Of a DNA stretch of 64,000 nt, positions 9,799-17,947 are shown piece by piece. Made by a program: the position numbers and the translations under genes. Below the pieces are notes generated by a model. The model searched no databases. It was not told the DNA's origin and was given only the letters and a program-made list of their open reading frames with translations. Location: NCBI GenBank assembly GCA_027489065.1, contig JAIYAM010000002.1, positions 1 through 64,000 on the forward strand, read 5' to 3'. The DNA is from Erythrobacteraceae bacterium (GTDB taxonomy: Bacteria; Pseudomonadota; Alphaproteobacteria; Sphingomonadales; Sphingomonadaceae). Position 1 is the stretch's first letter; each line of letters begins with the position of its first letter.

Positions 9799-10481
9799 TG
9801 ACACGTCTCAAAACATATCTTGCGGCCACCGGTCTGATGCTCTCGGCCGCAGTCGCCATGCCCGCGCAGGCCCAGGTTTCCGGCAACATTGCCACGGCCG
9901 ACATTCCGCGCAGCGTGATCGGAACCACGGCGTTCCCGGCCGCTTACAAGCAGGTCGAGGACAGCTACAAGCAGCAGATCGATCTGATCCGCACCCGCGC
10001 CCAGGAGCGCCAGACCTTGCTCGCAAAGTTCGACAAGAACGGCGACAAGCAGGTCGATGATGCCGAGCAGGTGGCCATGAACTCGTCGAGCGATGCGCCC
10101 AAGATCAAGAGCCTCGAGCAGGAAATCCAGCAGCTCAGCAACCAGATCGATGCCGGCCGCGTCTATGCGATCGAGCAGATCCTTGTCCAGTACGGCCCCG
10201 CGCTCGAAGAGGTGGTCAAGGCCAAGCAGATCAAGGTCGTGCTCGAGCCGGGTTCGCTGCTTTACGCACTGCCTGAAACCGACATCACCGCCGCCGTGAC
10301 CGCCGAGCTCAACAAGCGCGTGCCTTCGGTCGGTGTGGTGCCGCCCGCCAACTGGCGCCCGGCCGAAGAAGTGGTGCAGATCTTCCAGCAGATCAACCAG
10401 CGCCTGGTCGCCGCGCAGTACCTTCAGCAGCAGCAGGCCGCGCAGCAGCAGGCCGCTCCGGCCGCGCCGACCGGCCGCTGA
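9798..10481 (+). CDS. OmpH/Skp-family periplasmic chaperone with an EF-hand-like loop
   Basis: Skp-like periplasmic holdase that escorts outer-membrane proteins to BamA; its position directly after bamA supports this. The 227 residues start with a clear signal peptide (cleavage after AQA, about residue 25). A long helical region rich in Gln, Lys and Glu follows, with the OmpH-type [19 protein letters not shown] at the start. At residues 79-90 the sequence [12 protein letters not shown] fits a 12-residue EF-hand calcium loop, placed in a tentacle helix where E. coli Skp has no such motif. The C-terminus is Gln/Ala-rich. The start codon overlaps the bamA stop. Confidence 0.88.
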   Translation: MTRLKTYLAATGLMLSAAVAMPAQAQVSGNIATADIPRSVIGTTAFPAAYKQVEDSYKQQIDLIRTRAQERQTLLAKFDKNGDKQVDDAEQVAMNSSSDAPKIKSLEQEIQQLSNQIDAGRVYAIEQILVQYGPALEEVVKAKQIKVVLEPGSLLYALPETDITAAVTAELNKRVPSVGVVPPANWRPAEEVVQIFQQINQRLVAAQYLQQQQAAQQQAAPAAPTGR

Positions 10482-10501
10482 GGCTGACGGAGACACGACA
10501 G

Positions 10502-10978
10502 ATGAGTGAAGCGGGTAGCGTGAGCACCGAGGTGCTCGATTACGATATCGTCAAGATCCTCAAGGCCTTGCCGCATCGCTACCCGCTTCTCCTCGTCGAC
10601 CGGGTGAAGGCGATCACGCTCGGCGAGCGGATTCACGCGGTCAAGGCCGTGAGCATGAACGAGCAGTTCTTCCAGGGGCACTTCCCCGGCGCGCCGATCA
10701 TGCCCGGCGTGCTCCAGATCGAGGCGCTCGCGCAGGCCGCTGGCATCCTCGGGATCGAGACGATGGAGCTGGCGGGCACGGGCAAGCTCGTTATCTTCAT
10801 GGGCATCGAGAACGCCAAGTTCCGCGCCCCGGTGACGCCCGGCTGCCTGCTCGATCTGCACGTCGAGTTCACCCAGAAGCGCAGCCGCGTCTACAAGTTC
10901 AAGGGTGTGGCGAGCGTCGAAGGCAAGACCACCTGCGAGGTGGAATTCACCGCAATGATGACCGACCCGCCCGCCTGA
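10502..10978 (+). CDS. fabZ: 3-hydroxyacyl-[ACP] dehydratase FabZ
   Basis: Removes water from 3-hydroxyacyl-ACP in the type II fatty-acid cycle. It has 158 residues in a hot-dog fold. The catalytic helix motif [20 protein letters not shown] contains His60 and Glu74. ATG 10502 gives a short extra N-terminal stretch before the core [13 protein letters not shown]. It lies 20 bases after the Skp-like gene in the classic alphaproteobacterial bamA-skp-fabZ order. Confidence 0.96.
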   Translation: MSEAGSVSTEVLDYDIVKILKALPHRYPLLLVDRVKAITLGERIHAVKAVSMNEQFFQGHFPGAPIMPGVLQIEALAQAAGILGIETMELAGTGKLVIFMGIENAKFRAPVTPGCLLDLHVEFTQKRSRVYKFKGVASVEGKTTCEVEFTAMMTDPPA

Positions 10979-11050
10979 CGGCGCGGGTCGTCATCCGAGG
11001 TTGCATTGCGCCGCGTTCGCCACTAAGGCGCGCCCTTCTTATTCATAGCA

Positions 11051-11070
11051 GCGCCGGTCGGTACCGGCGC
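11051..11070 (+). promoter_or_regulatory. Perfect 8-bp hairpin in the rpmE leader
   Basis: GCGCCGGT and ACCGGCGC pair perfectly around a CGGT loop. It sits 21 bases before the rpmE start codon, between a possible promoter (TTGCAT at 11001, TAAGGC at 11024) and the AAGGA ribosome site. There is no T run, so a leader structure is more likely than a terminator. Confidence 0.5.
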
Positions 11071-11091
11071 CACGCTGCAAAGGACACGCTC

Positions 11092-11316
11092 ATGAAGGCC
11101 GAAGGTCACCCCGAATACCACATGATCACGGTCAAGATGACCGATGGCACCGAATACCAGACCCGCTCGACCTGGGGCAAGGAAGGCGACACGATGTCGC
11201 TCGAAATCGACCCCCTCAGCCACCCGGCCTGGACCGGTGGCCGTCAGCAGGCGTCGGAAGGCGGCCGCGTGGCCCAGTTCAACAAGCGCTTCGGTGGCCT
11301 CAGCCTCAAGAAGTAA
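11092..11316 (+). CDS. rpmE: 50S ribosomal protein L31 (zinc-free type)
   Basis: Large-subunit ribosomal protein forming part of the intersubunit bridge. The 74 residues contain the L31 core RSTWGKEG...HPAWTGG and the C-terminal [13 protein letters not shown]. None of the four cysteines of the zinc-binding form is present, and the length matches the cysteine-free form common in alphaproteobacteria. AAAGGA lies just upstream of ATG 11092. It is monocistronic or the last gene of the fabZ transcript, followed by two hairpins. Confidence 0.96.
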   Translation: MKAEGHPEYHMITVKMTDGTEYQTRSTWGKEGDTMSLEIDPLSHPAWTGGRQQASEGGRVAQFNKRFGGLSLKK

Positions 11317-11382
11317 GCTCATATCGCGCTGCGCAGCCTTCGGGCTGCGCGCCAGAGTTCGCGGCCCTCGGGCCGTGGGAGG

Positions 11383-11411
11383 AAGGCGGCCCGACGGGGT
11401 CGCCTTTTTCG
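11383..11411 (+). terminator. Rho-independent terminator after rpmE
   Basis: AAGGCG pairs with CGCCTT and is followed by TTTTC. A second GC hairpin (GCGCTGCGCAGCC...GGCTGCGCGC) lies between it and the rpmE stop. It also closes the convergent dioxygenase gene, whose stop codon is at 11415. Confidence 0.8.
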
Positions 11412-11414
11412 TTT

Positions 11415-12050
11415 CTAGCCCAGCCAGGCTTGCTCGCGGTACCACTTGGTAATCACGTATTTGACGCCCTTGCGCACCTTCATTCCGTGGTGGAGCGTGG
11501 CCGCGTTGACCGCACCATCGGCAAGGCGGTTGTTCCAGCACAGCAGCTTGCCGGCCTCGGGTTGGACGGTCTTGTCGAGCATCCTGAAGCGTGTCGCACC
11601 TCCCGCGGCCACGTCGTTCAGGTAGACCATGAAGGTCCATGTCCGGTTGCCGGAAAGGGCGCAGTAGCGCTCGTAGTCGCGGCCGGCCGGCTCGAAGTAG
11701 TCGGTATGGGGTTTGAACTCCTGCCCCTCGGCATAGCGCTGGCCCTGAAGCGGTTCTCCATAGGCCGGATCGATGCCGCAAAGCGTGTGCAGCAGCGCCT
11801 CGATGCGCTGCACGGGGGGCAGCCCGGCGTCCAGATCGCAGGTCTCGCTGGTGCGGAAGGTCGAATCCCCATTGTCGTCGGCAATGGTCGAGGGCCGCCG
11901 GCCCGCCTCGATCAGCGCGATCAGCGCGGAGGCCAGATCCGTGTCCACGAATCGACGGCACTGGAACAGCTCGGCTTTGGGCGTGGGCACGCGTTGCATG
12001 CCCGCTTGTGCGGCGAGGCGGGCAGCAACGGATTCGCACGTCATTGTCAT
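11415..12050 (-). CDS. 2-oxoglutarate/Fe(II) dioxygenase, prolyl 4-hydroxylase-like
   Basis: Predicted non-haem iron dioxygenase of the prolyl-4-hydroxylase alpha-subunit family; the substrate is unknown. It has 211 residues. The iron ligands are visible as His115-x-Asp117 (KPHTDYF) and the distal His187/188 (TLHHGM), with the 2-oxoglutarate-binding basic residue in the following KVRKGVKYV. Residues RTWTFMVYLND form the typical beta strand. ATG 12050 was chosen because any longer reading would run back through the tRNA-His gene. Nested palindromes lie about 50 bases upstream. It stands alone, convergent with rpmE. Confidence 0.88.
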   Translation of the reverse strand: MTMTCESVAARLAAQAGMQRVPTPKAELFQCRRFVDTDLASALIALIEAGRRPSTIADDNGDSTFRTSETCDLDAGLPPVQRIEALLHTLCGIDPAYGEPLQGQRYAEGQEFKPHTDYFEPAGRDYERYCALSGNRTWTFMVYLNDVAAGGATRFRMLDKTVQPEAGKLLCWNNRLADGAVNAATLHHGMKVRKGVKYVITKWYREQAWLG

Positions 12051-12091
12051 CGCATCCGAGGATAGTGGGTGGCAAAGGCGAGGCAACGATT

Positions 12092-12115
12092 TTGCGCCTG
12101 CGCAACAATGTTGCG
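12092..12115 (-). promoter_or_regulatory. Nested palindromes upstream of the dioxygenase gene
   Basis: TTGCGC-CT-GCGCAA (12092-12105) overlaps the 15-base perfect palindrome CGCAACAATGTTGCG (12101-12115). The position, 40-65 bases upstream of the dioxygenase ATG, fits an operator. The regulator is unknown. Confidence 0.4.
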
Positions 12116-12193
12116 TGGCGGCTCGCCAGGCGCAGTTTTTGCTTCCCTTGGGCAGGCCTTTATGCAAGAGGCGCGCCTCCCTGATCCGCGCAC

Positions 12194-12221
12194 TTGACGG
12201 TGCTCCTGCCTCGCGTAAAGC
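12194..12221 (+). promoter_or_regulatory. Candidate promoter for tRNA-His
   Basis: TTGACG, 16 bases, then TAAAGC, ending 59 bases before the mature tRNA. The geometry resembles the candidate promoter before the CAT tRNA at 43.3 kb. Confidence 0.5.
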
Positions 12222-12280
12222 CGCGCGTCTCGCACGGGCTTGGCAGCGACCGGAATGGTGGTATGCGGGCAGGGGCGTGT

Positions 12281-12358
12281 GGCGATCATAGCTCAGTTGG
12301 TTAGAGCGCCGGTTTGTGGTACCGGAGGTCGCGGGTTCGAACCCCGTTGATCGCCCCA
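12281..12358 (+). tRNA. tRNA-His (GTG)
   Basis: Cloverleaf with D-arm GCTCAGTTGGTTAGAGC, anticodon arm CCGGTTTGTGGTACCGG and T-arm GCGGGTTCGAACCCCGT. The anticodon GTG is at 12316-12318. The extra 5' G at 12281 opposite C73 at 12355 is the histidine identity element. CCA is encoded (12356-12358). Confidence 0.97.
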
Positions 12359-12405
12359 TTTCTCCCCTGCTGCTGTGGAAGACCGCGCCCCACAGGGGAG
12401 ACGAC

Positions 12406-13473
12406 ATGACCGCATTCTGGGCCGAGCCCGATTTCGACGCACACGAGCTTGTCCAGCTGGTCCACGACCGGGCAAGCGGGCTTACGGCGATCCTTGCGGT
12501 TCATTCGACGCACCTCGGCCCCGGCGCGGGCGGCACCCGTTTCTGGCATTACAGCGATCCTGCCGGCGCGATGCGCGATGCGTTGCGCCTGTCGCGCGGC
12601 ATGAGCTACAAGAACGCCATGGCGGGCCTGCCGATGGGCGGGGGCAAGGCGGTGATCCTTGCCGATGAACAGCGTATCAAGACCCCGGAAATGCTCGCCG
12701 CCTTCGGTGACGCGGTCGAGGCGCTCGGCGGGCGCTATGTCACTGCGGAAGACGTCGGCATCTCGGAAGCCGACATGGTCGCGGTCTCGCAGCGCACCAG
12801 CCACGTCTCGGGCCTGCCGGTCACGGGCGAAGGCAGCGCAGGCGGAGATCCGGGGCCCTTCACCGCTTACGGCATCTATCTCGGCATCAAGGCAGCGGTG
12901 TCCCACAAGCTGGGCAAGGACAGCCTCGCGGGCGTCCATGTCGCGGTGCAGGGCACCGGATCGGTCGGCGGCGGCGTGGCGCGGCTGCTCGCCAAGGACG
13001 GCGCGAAGCTGACGCTCGCCGATATCGACGAAACCCGCGCGGCCAGGCTGGCGAACGAGTTGGGCGGCACCGCAGTGGCCTCCGGCGCGATCATGGCGAC
13101 GGCTTGCGACGTCTTCAGCCCGAATGCGCTCGGCGCGATCCTCGACGATGGCGGTATCGCCTCGCTCGATTGCGCGATCGTGGCCGGCGGCGCGAACAAC
13201 CAGCTCGCCCGTCCCGAGCACGGTGCCAAGCTCGCCGCGCGCGGCATCCTCTATGCGCCCGACTACGTGATCAACGCCGGCGGGATCATCTCGGTCGCGA
13301 CCGAGTACCTCGCCCGCCGCGAAGGCCGCACGGGTGATATTGCCGAGGTGAACGCGCTGCTCGCGCAAATCCCCGGACGGCTCGAATCGATCTGGGCCGA
13401 GAGCGCCAGCACCGGCGTGTCCTCGGATGTGGTCGCAGACCGCATGGCGCAGAAGCTGATCGGGCGCGGCTGA
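12406..13473 (+). CDS. Leu/Phe/Val (Glu-type) amino-acid dehydrogenase
   Basis: NAD-dependent oxidative deaminase of branched-chain or aromatic amino acids. The 355 residues match leucine/phenylalanine dehydrogenases rather than the longer glutamate enzymes. The substrate-side lysines lie in MSYKNAMAGLPMGGGKAVI (residues 66-84). The Rossmann motif GTGSVGGGVARLL is in the second domain, followed by DIDE binding the NAD ribose. Near the end, IVAGGANNQLA and DYVINAGGII are family signatures. ATG 12406 has AGGGGAG just upstream. It follows tRNA-His by 47 bases and is probably transcribed separately. Exact amino-acid preference cannot be read. Confidence 0.9.
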   Translation: MTAFWAEPDFDAHELVQLVHDRASGLTAILAVHSTHLGPGAGGTRFWHYSDPAGAMRDALRLSRGMSYKNAMAGLPMGGGKAVILADEQRIKTPEMLAAFGDAVEALGGRYVTAEDVGISEADMVAVSQRTSHVSGLPVTGEGSAGGDPGPFTAYGIYLGIKAAVSHKLGKDSLAGVHVAVQGTGSVGGGVARLLAKDGAKLTLADIDETRAARLANELGGTAVASGAIMATACDVFSPNALGAILDDGGIASLDCAIVAGGANNQLARPEHGAKLAARGILYAPDYVINAGGIISVATEYLARREGRTGDIAEVNALLAQIPGRLESIWAESASTGVSSDVVADRMAQKLIGRG

Positions 13474-13588
13474 TCGGGGGGCTCACGGCAAAAGGGCGCT
13501 GCAAAGCGGGAACAATTCCGCACTCGCCTCATTTGCGCTCTTGTCGGGATCGGGTGTAAGGCTACAAGCCCGGCTGACCGCAAAAACC

Positions 13589-14347
13589 ATGCACATCTAC
13601 GCCAATCCCACCCGTTTTTTGGGCCTCGCCAAGTGGCTCACCCCGCTCTTGTTCTGGAGCGGTCTGGTGCTGTCGATCGGCGCGCTCGCCTGGGGCCTGT
13701 TCGTGGTCCCGCCCGACCGGCTGATGGGCGAGACGGTGCGGATCCTGTTCATCCACGTGCCCGCTGCCTGGCTGGGCATGGGCGGCTGGGCGGGGATCGC
13801 GATTTCCTCGGCTATGCTGCTGATCTGGAAGCACCCGCTCGCGGCCATTTCCGCGCGTGCCATCGCCGTGCCCGGCATGGTTTTCTGCGCGATCTGCCTC
13901 GCCACCGGCTCGATCTGGGGTCGCCCCACGTGGGGCACCTGGTGGGAGTGGGACGGGCGGCTGACGTCGATGCTGGTGCTGCTGTTCCTCTATGCCGGTT
14001 ACATCGCGCTGACCGAGGCAACCGAGAAAGAAGGCGGCTCCAGCAGGATCGCCGCGATTTTCGGCATGGTGGGGGCGATCAACGTGCCGATCATCAACCG
14101 GTCGGTGGTGTGGTGGAACTCGCTCCATCAGCCCTCCAGCATCACGCTCGGAAAGAGCGCCATCCAGGGGACTTTTCTCGTGCCGCTGCTGGTCGCCGTG
14201 GTGGGCTTCTCGCTTCTGTTCGGTGCCATCGTGCTGATGCGGATGCGCGCCATCATCGCCGAAGCGCAGGTCGAGGCGCGTCTGCGCCGCCGCGCTCTCG
14301 ACGATGACACGCCGCTGGCTGCGCCCGCGGTGCTGGAGCAGGCCTGA
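13589..14347 (+). CDS. ccmC: Haem exporter/holo-CcmE release protein CcmC
   Basis: Inner-membrane protein of cytochrome c maturation system I that loads haem onto CcmE. It has 252 residues, about six membrane helices, and the periplasmic tryptophan-rich motif WGRPTWGTWWEWD between helices. Conserved histidines are in IHVPAAWL and NSLHQPSS. The start is ATG 13589, giving a short cytoplasmic tail. First gene of a tight ccmC-D-E-F-G-H-I run; ccmA and ccmB are not in this window. Confidence 0.95.
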   Translation: MHIYANPTRFLGLAKWLTPLLFWSGLVLSIGALAWGLFVVPPDRLMGETVRILFIHVPAAWLGMGGWAGIAISSAMLLIWKHPLAAISARAIAVPGMVFCAICLATGSIWGRPTWGTWWEWDGRLTSMLVLLFLYAGYIALTEATEKEGGSSRIAAIFGMVGAINVPIINRSVVWWNSLHQPSSITLGKSAIQGTFLVPLLVAVVGFSLLFGAIVLMRMRAIIAEAQVEARLRRRALDDDTPLAAPAVLEQA

Positions 14348-14493
14348 TGCGCGAGGACCTCCAGCAGTGGGACTTCGTGTGGCTCGCATATGGCGTCGCC
14401 GCTGTTGCATTGATTGCGCTCGTCATCTGGGCGTGGCGCGCTATGCGCACAGCCGAAGCACGGCGCGACGCGACGAAGCGGCGTTTACCTTGA
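14347..14493 (+). CDS. ccmD: Haem exporter small subunit CcmD
   Basis: A 48-residue single-pass membrane protein beginning MREDLQQWDFVWLAYG and ending in a basic tail (RRDATKRRLP). In system I it binds CcmC and helps release holo-CcmE. The recognisable features are the aromatic/acidic N-terminus, one hydrophobic helix (about residues 11-31) and the Arg/Lys-rich cytoplasmic end. The ATG overlaps the ccmC stop (TGATG) and ccmE starts 10 bases later, exactly the expected place. Short length makes sequence similarity weak, so the call relies on position and topology. Confidence 0.9.
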   Translation: MREDLQQWDFVWLAYGVAAVALIALVIWAWRAMRTAEARRDATKRRLP

Positions 14494-14503
14494 GGGACAT
14501 GGG

Positions 14504-14965
14504 ATGAAGGCCAAGCATCAACGACTGATCCTGGTGATCATCGCCCTCGTCGCGATCGTCGGCGCGGGGCTGCTGGCGGCATGGGGCCTGCGCAATCAGG
14601 CGAACTATTTCTACCTCCCCGAGCAGATGGCTTCCGAGCCCCCGGCAGTCGGTCAGGCGGTGCGCCTCGGCGGGATGGTGCAGAAGGGCTCGCTCGTCAC
14701 CGAGGCCGACGGGGTGACGGTCAACTTCAAGGTCACGGGCAACACCGCCGACGCAATCCCGGTGCGTTACAGCGGCATCCTTCCCGACCTGTTCGTCGAG
14801 GGTTCGGGCGTGGTCGCCGAGGGCAGCATCGGGCCGGACGGCGTGTTCAAGGCAACCAACCTCCTCGCCAAGCATGACGAGAACTACGTGCCCAAGGAGC
14901 TCGAGGGCATGGGCACCGATGCGGCTGCCAAGATGGCCGCCGACACTACCGTGGGGCTCAAGTAG
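14504..14965 (+). CDS. ccmE: Haem chaperone CcmE
   Basis: Periplasmic, membrane-anchored protein that carries haem covalently from CcmC to CcmF. It has 153 residues: one N-terminal anchor (about 8-27), then an OB-fold beta barrel. The haem-binding histidine is His124 in the motif AKHDENY, with Tyr128 four residues on. ATG 14504 gives MKAKHQRL before the anchor, the usual start. Confidence 0.96.
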   Translation: MKAKHQRLILVIIALVAIVGAGLLAAWGLRNQANYFYLPEQMASEPPAVGQAVRLGGMVQKGSLVTEADGVTVNFKVTGNTADAIPVRYSGILPDLFVEGSGVVAEGSIGPDGVFKATNLLAKHDENYVPKELEGMGTDAAAKMAADTTVGLK

Positions 14966-14992
14966 CCGCGTGACACAGATGAGGGCCAAGCG

Positions 14993-16975
14993 ATGATTGC
15001 CGAGATCGGATTGGCCGCCCTGTGGCTCGCCGCCGCGCTGGCGGTGTTGCAGATGGTCTCGGGCGGCCTCGCGCTGAGGGCCGCACCGGGCGAGGTCAAT
15101 GCGCTGGCGATCTACGCGCGCCCTGCCGCAGTCGTGCAGGCCTTCCTCGCCGTGCTGGCCTTCACCATGCTGCTGTGGGCCTTTGCGACGACCGATCTTT
15201 CGCTGAAGCTGGTGGCGACCAATTCGCATTCGATGAAGCCGCTGATCTACAAGCTGACCGGCACCTGGGGGAACCACGAGGGCTCGATGCTGCTGTGGGT
15301 CGGCGTTCTGGCGCTGTCGGGCGGCTTGCTGGCCGCCTTCGAGAAGCGCTTGCCGGAGCGCACCATGGGCGCAACGCTGGGCGTGCAGGGCTTCGTGGCG
15401 CTGGGCTTCTATGCCTTCCTGCTGCTCTCCTCCAATCCGTTCGAGCGGCTGCCGGTACCCGCGGGCGAGGGCAACGGCCTCAACCCGCTGTTGCAGGACA
15501 TCGGCCTCGCGATCCACCCACCTACGCTCTACGCGGGCTATGTCGGGCTGTCGGTCGCCTTCAGCCTCGCGATGGGCGCGCTGCTGACGCGCGAGGTCAA
15601 TCCCGCGTTCGCCCGCGTCATGCGCCCCTGGGTGCTGGGCGCCTGGGTGCTGCTGACGCTCGGGATCACCGCAGGGTCGTACTGGGCCTATTACGAGCTC
15701 GGCTGGGGCGGCTGGTGGTTCTGGGACCCGGTCGAGAACGCATCGCTGATGCCGTGGCTCGCCGCGACGGCGCTGATGCATTCGGTGAGCGTGCTCGCCG
15801 CGCGCGACGCGCTGCGGACTTGGACGATCATGCTCGGCGTGCTCGCCTTTTCGATGTCGATGCTCGGCACCTTCCTGGTGCGTTCGGGCGTGCTGACGTC
15901 TGTGCATGCCTTCGCCGTCGATCCGGAGCGCGGGGCCTTCATCCTCGGCTTGCTGGGGATCTACATCGGCGGGGCCTTCACGATTTTCGCCCTGCGCGCA
16001 GGCGCGGTGGCCGAGGGCAAGCGCTTCGCCGTCGTGAGCCGCGAAGGCGCGCTGGTGTTCAACAACGTGATGCTCTCCGCGATCCTGGCGATCGTGCTGC
16101 TGGGCACGCTCTACCCGCTGCTGACCGAGGCCTTCGACGTGCGCGTGTCGGTTGGCCCGCCGTACTTCAATCCGGCGGCGGCGATCTTCGCGGTGCCGAT
16201 GCTGCTGGTGATGGCGGTCGGCCCGCTGCTGCGGTGGCGCAGCGACAAGCCGGCGCGCCTCCAGTTCGAGTTCGCGCTGATCGCGGCGCTGGTGATCGGC
16301 GTGATCGCGGCTGTGAGCTTCTTCGGCCAGTTCCCGCTGCTGCCGCTGCTCGGCCTCGGGCTCGCAGCGGCCTTGGCGGTGGCGGCTTTCCTGCCCCTCA
16401 AGGGCCGCAACCTGGCGCGTGTGCCGGTGGCGACCTGGGGCATGGTCATCGCTCACTTCGGCATTGCGGTCGCATTGTTCGGCATGGCCTGCGAGGGTGC
16501 GTTCAGCAAGGAACGCCTCGCGGCGGTGGCGCCGGGCGGCACCGAGCAGGTTGGCGATTTCACGGTGACGCTCGACAGTGTAACTCCGATCGCCGGGCCG
16601 AACTGGACCGCGATCGAAGCGCAGCTTGCGGTGCGCGAGGATGGCGGCGCGCCGGTGATCCTCACCCCGCAAGCGCGCACCTTCTGGTCGCCGCCGCAAT
16701 CGACCAGCGAGAGCGCGCTGCTCACCAGGTGGAACGGCCAGCTCTATGTGGTGATCGGCAACCAGGCCGAGGACGGGCGCTGGCAGATCCGGGTGTGGTG
16801 GAAGCCCTTCGTGACCTTCATCTGGTACGGCGGCATTCTTGTGGCCTTGGGCGGCGTGCTGGCGATCGCCGGGCGCGTGCGGGTCGATGTGCGGCGGCGC
16901 CGGGCAACGGCCTTGGGCACGCAGCGCCGCGCCGATGTCGAGGCGCTCGGCGCCGAACCGGTCCCGGCGGAGTAA
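14993..16975 (+). CDS. ccmF: Cytochrome c haem lyase subunit CcmF
   Basis: Large inner-membrane component that attaches haem to apocytochromes c. The 660 residues carry about 14-15 membrane helices. The WWD haem-handling motif appears as WGGWWFWDPVENAS, and the conserved GTWGNHEGSMLLW segment precedes it. Periplasmic histidines such as IHPPTLY are in place. It starts at ATG 14993, 27 bases after ccmE, and ends 7 bases before ccmG. Confidence 0.96.
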   Translation: MIAEIGLAALWLAAALAVLQMVSGGLALRAAPGEVNALAIYARPAAVVQAFLAVLAFTMLLWAFATTDLSLKLVATNSHSMKPLIYKLTGTWGNHEGSMLLWVGVLALSGGLLAAFEKRLPERTMGATLGVQGFVALGFYAFLLLSSNPFERLPVPAGEGNGLNPLLQDIGLAIHPPTLYAGYVGLSVAFSLAMGALLTREVNPAFARVMRPWVLGAWVLLTLGITAGSYWAYYELGWGGWWFWDPVENASLMPWLAATALMHSVSVLAARDALRTWTIMLGVLAFSMSMLGTFLVRSGVLTSVHAFAVDPERGAFILGLLGIYIGGAFTIFALRAGAVAEGKRFAVVSREGALVFNNVMLSAILAIVLLGTLYPLLTEAFDVRVSVGPPYFNPAAAIFAVPMLLVMAVGPLLRWRSDKPARLQFEFALIAALVIGVIAAVSFFGQFPLLPLLGLGLAAALAVAAFLPLKGRNLARVPVATWGMVIAHFGIAVALFGMACEGAFSKERLAAVAPGGTEQVGDFTVTLDSVTPIAGPNWTAIEAQLAVREDGGAPVILTPQARTFWSPPQSTSESALLTRWNGQLYVVIGNQAEDGRWQIRVWWKPFVTFIWYGGILVALGGVLAIAGRVRVDVRRRRATALGTQRRADVEALGAEPVPAE

Positions 16976-16982
16976 GCCTGTG

Positions 16983-17513
16983 ATGCGCAAACGCCTCTGG
17001 CTGTGGGTGCCGCTCGCGCTCTTCGCTTTCTTCGCGGGGTTGGCGGGCTACATGCTCACGCAGGAGAAGGAACAATTCGTCGCGAGCACGATGATCGGCC
17101 AGCCGCTGCCCGATTTCGCGCTCCCGGCCGCCTTCAACGGTCTGCCCGGCGCGAGCAAGGCGGATTTCGCGGACGGCAAGCCGCGGCTGCTCAACATCTG
17201 GGCGAGCTGGTGCCTGCCCTGCATCGCAGAAGCTCCGCAGCTCGAGGCTCTGCAGAAGCAGGGTGTCGATATCGTCGGCATCGCGATCCGCGACAGGCCC
17301 GAAGACGTCGCCAATTTCCTCGGTCGCTACGGCAACCCCTACAGCCGCATCGGCAGCGACACGATTTCCGAGGTGCAGCTCGCGATCGGTTCCTCTGGCG
17401 TGCCTGAGACCTTCGTGATCGATGGCAAGGGCATTATCCGCCACCAGCACATCGGTGACATCCGGCCCGAGGACATCCCCACGCTGCTGGCCGAACTGGA
17501 GAAGGCGCGATGA
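16983..17513 (+). CDS. ccmG: Thiol:disulfide reductase CcmG/DsbE
   Basis: Membrane-tethered thioredoxin that reduces the CXXCH cysteines of apocytochromes. It has 176 residues: an N-terminal anchor (6-26), then a thioredoxin fold with the redox pair WCLPC at 76-80 and the cis-proline segment SGVPETFVID. ATG 16983 puts the anchor at the N-terminus. It overlaps ccmH by 4 bases. Confidence 0.95.
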   Translation: MRKRLWLWVPLALFAFFAGLAGYMLTQEKEQFVASTMIGQPLPDFALPAAFNGLPGASKADFADGKPRLLNIWASWCLPCIAEAPQLEALQKQGVDIVGIAIRDRPEDVANFLGRYGNPYSRIGSDTISEVQLAIGSSGVPETFVIDGKGIIRHQHIGDIRPEDIPTLLAELEKAR

Positions 17514-17947
17514 TCCGCTGGCTGCTCACGGCCGTGCTCGCCATGGCCGCCGCCATGCCGGTGCTGGCGCAGGACACCATGCCGCCGGCGCCCTACGCCT
17601 ATAACCAGCTTCAAGACCCACGGCTCGAAGCCGAGGCGAGCGAGTTGATGCACAGCTTGCGCTGCCTCAAGTGCCAGTCGCAGAGCATCGCGGATTCCGA
17701 CGCCCCGATGGCGGGCGACATGCGCCATCAGGTGCGCAGCCGCATCCTTGCAGGCGAGAGCCCCGAAGCGATCCGCCGATGGCTGATCGCGCGCTACGGG
17801 GACTATGTCAGCTACGAGCCCGAGGTGAGCTCAACCACCTGGCCGCTTTTCGCCATCCCTGTGCTGGTGATCCTGATCGTCGCGGGCGTGCTGCTGCGGC
17901 GGCTCGGCAGGCGGCGTAGCGATGACGATACGGGAGCGGCGGCATGA
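17510..17947 (+). CDS. ccmH: Cytochrome c maturation protein CcmH (CycL type)
   Basis: Periplasmic-facing thiol protein that works with CcmG on apocytochrome cysteines. The 145 residues comprise a signal peptide (to about 20), the redox motif LRCLKC (Cys52, Cys55) followed by QSQSIADSDAPMA, and a C-terminal membrane anchor. This is the short CcmH form, with the TPR part encoded separately as ccmI. Both ends overlap the neighbours by 4 bases. Confidence 0.95.
   Translation: MIRWLLTAVLAMAAAMPVLAQDTMPPAPYAYNQLQDPRLEAEASELMHSLRCLKCQSQSIADSDAPMAGDMRHQVRSRILAGESPEAIRRWLIARYGDYVSYEPEVSSTTWPLFAIPVLVILIVAGVLLRRLGRRRSDDDTGAAA

Noticed and set aside
11415..12407. Longer version of the dioxygenase gene starting at 12407
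   Set aside because: Its extra N-terminus would read through tRNA-His and the start of the dehydrogenase gene; the domain begins after ATG 12050.
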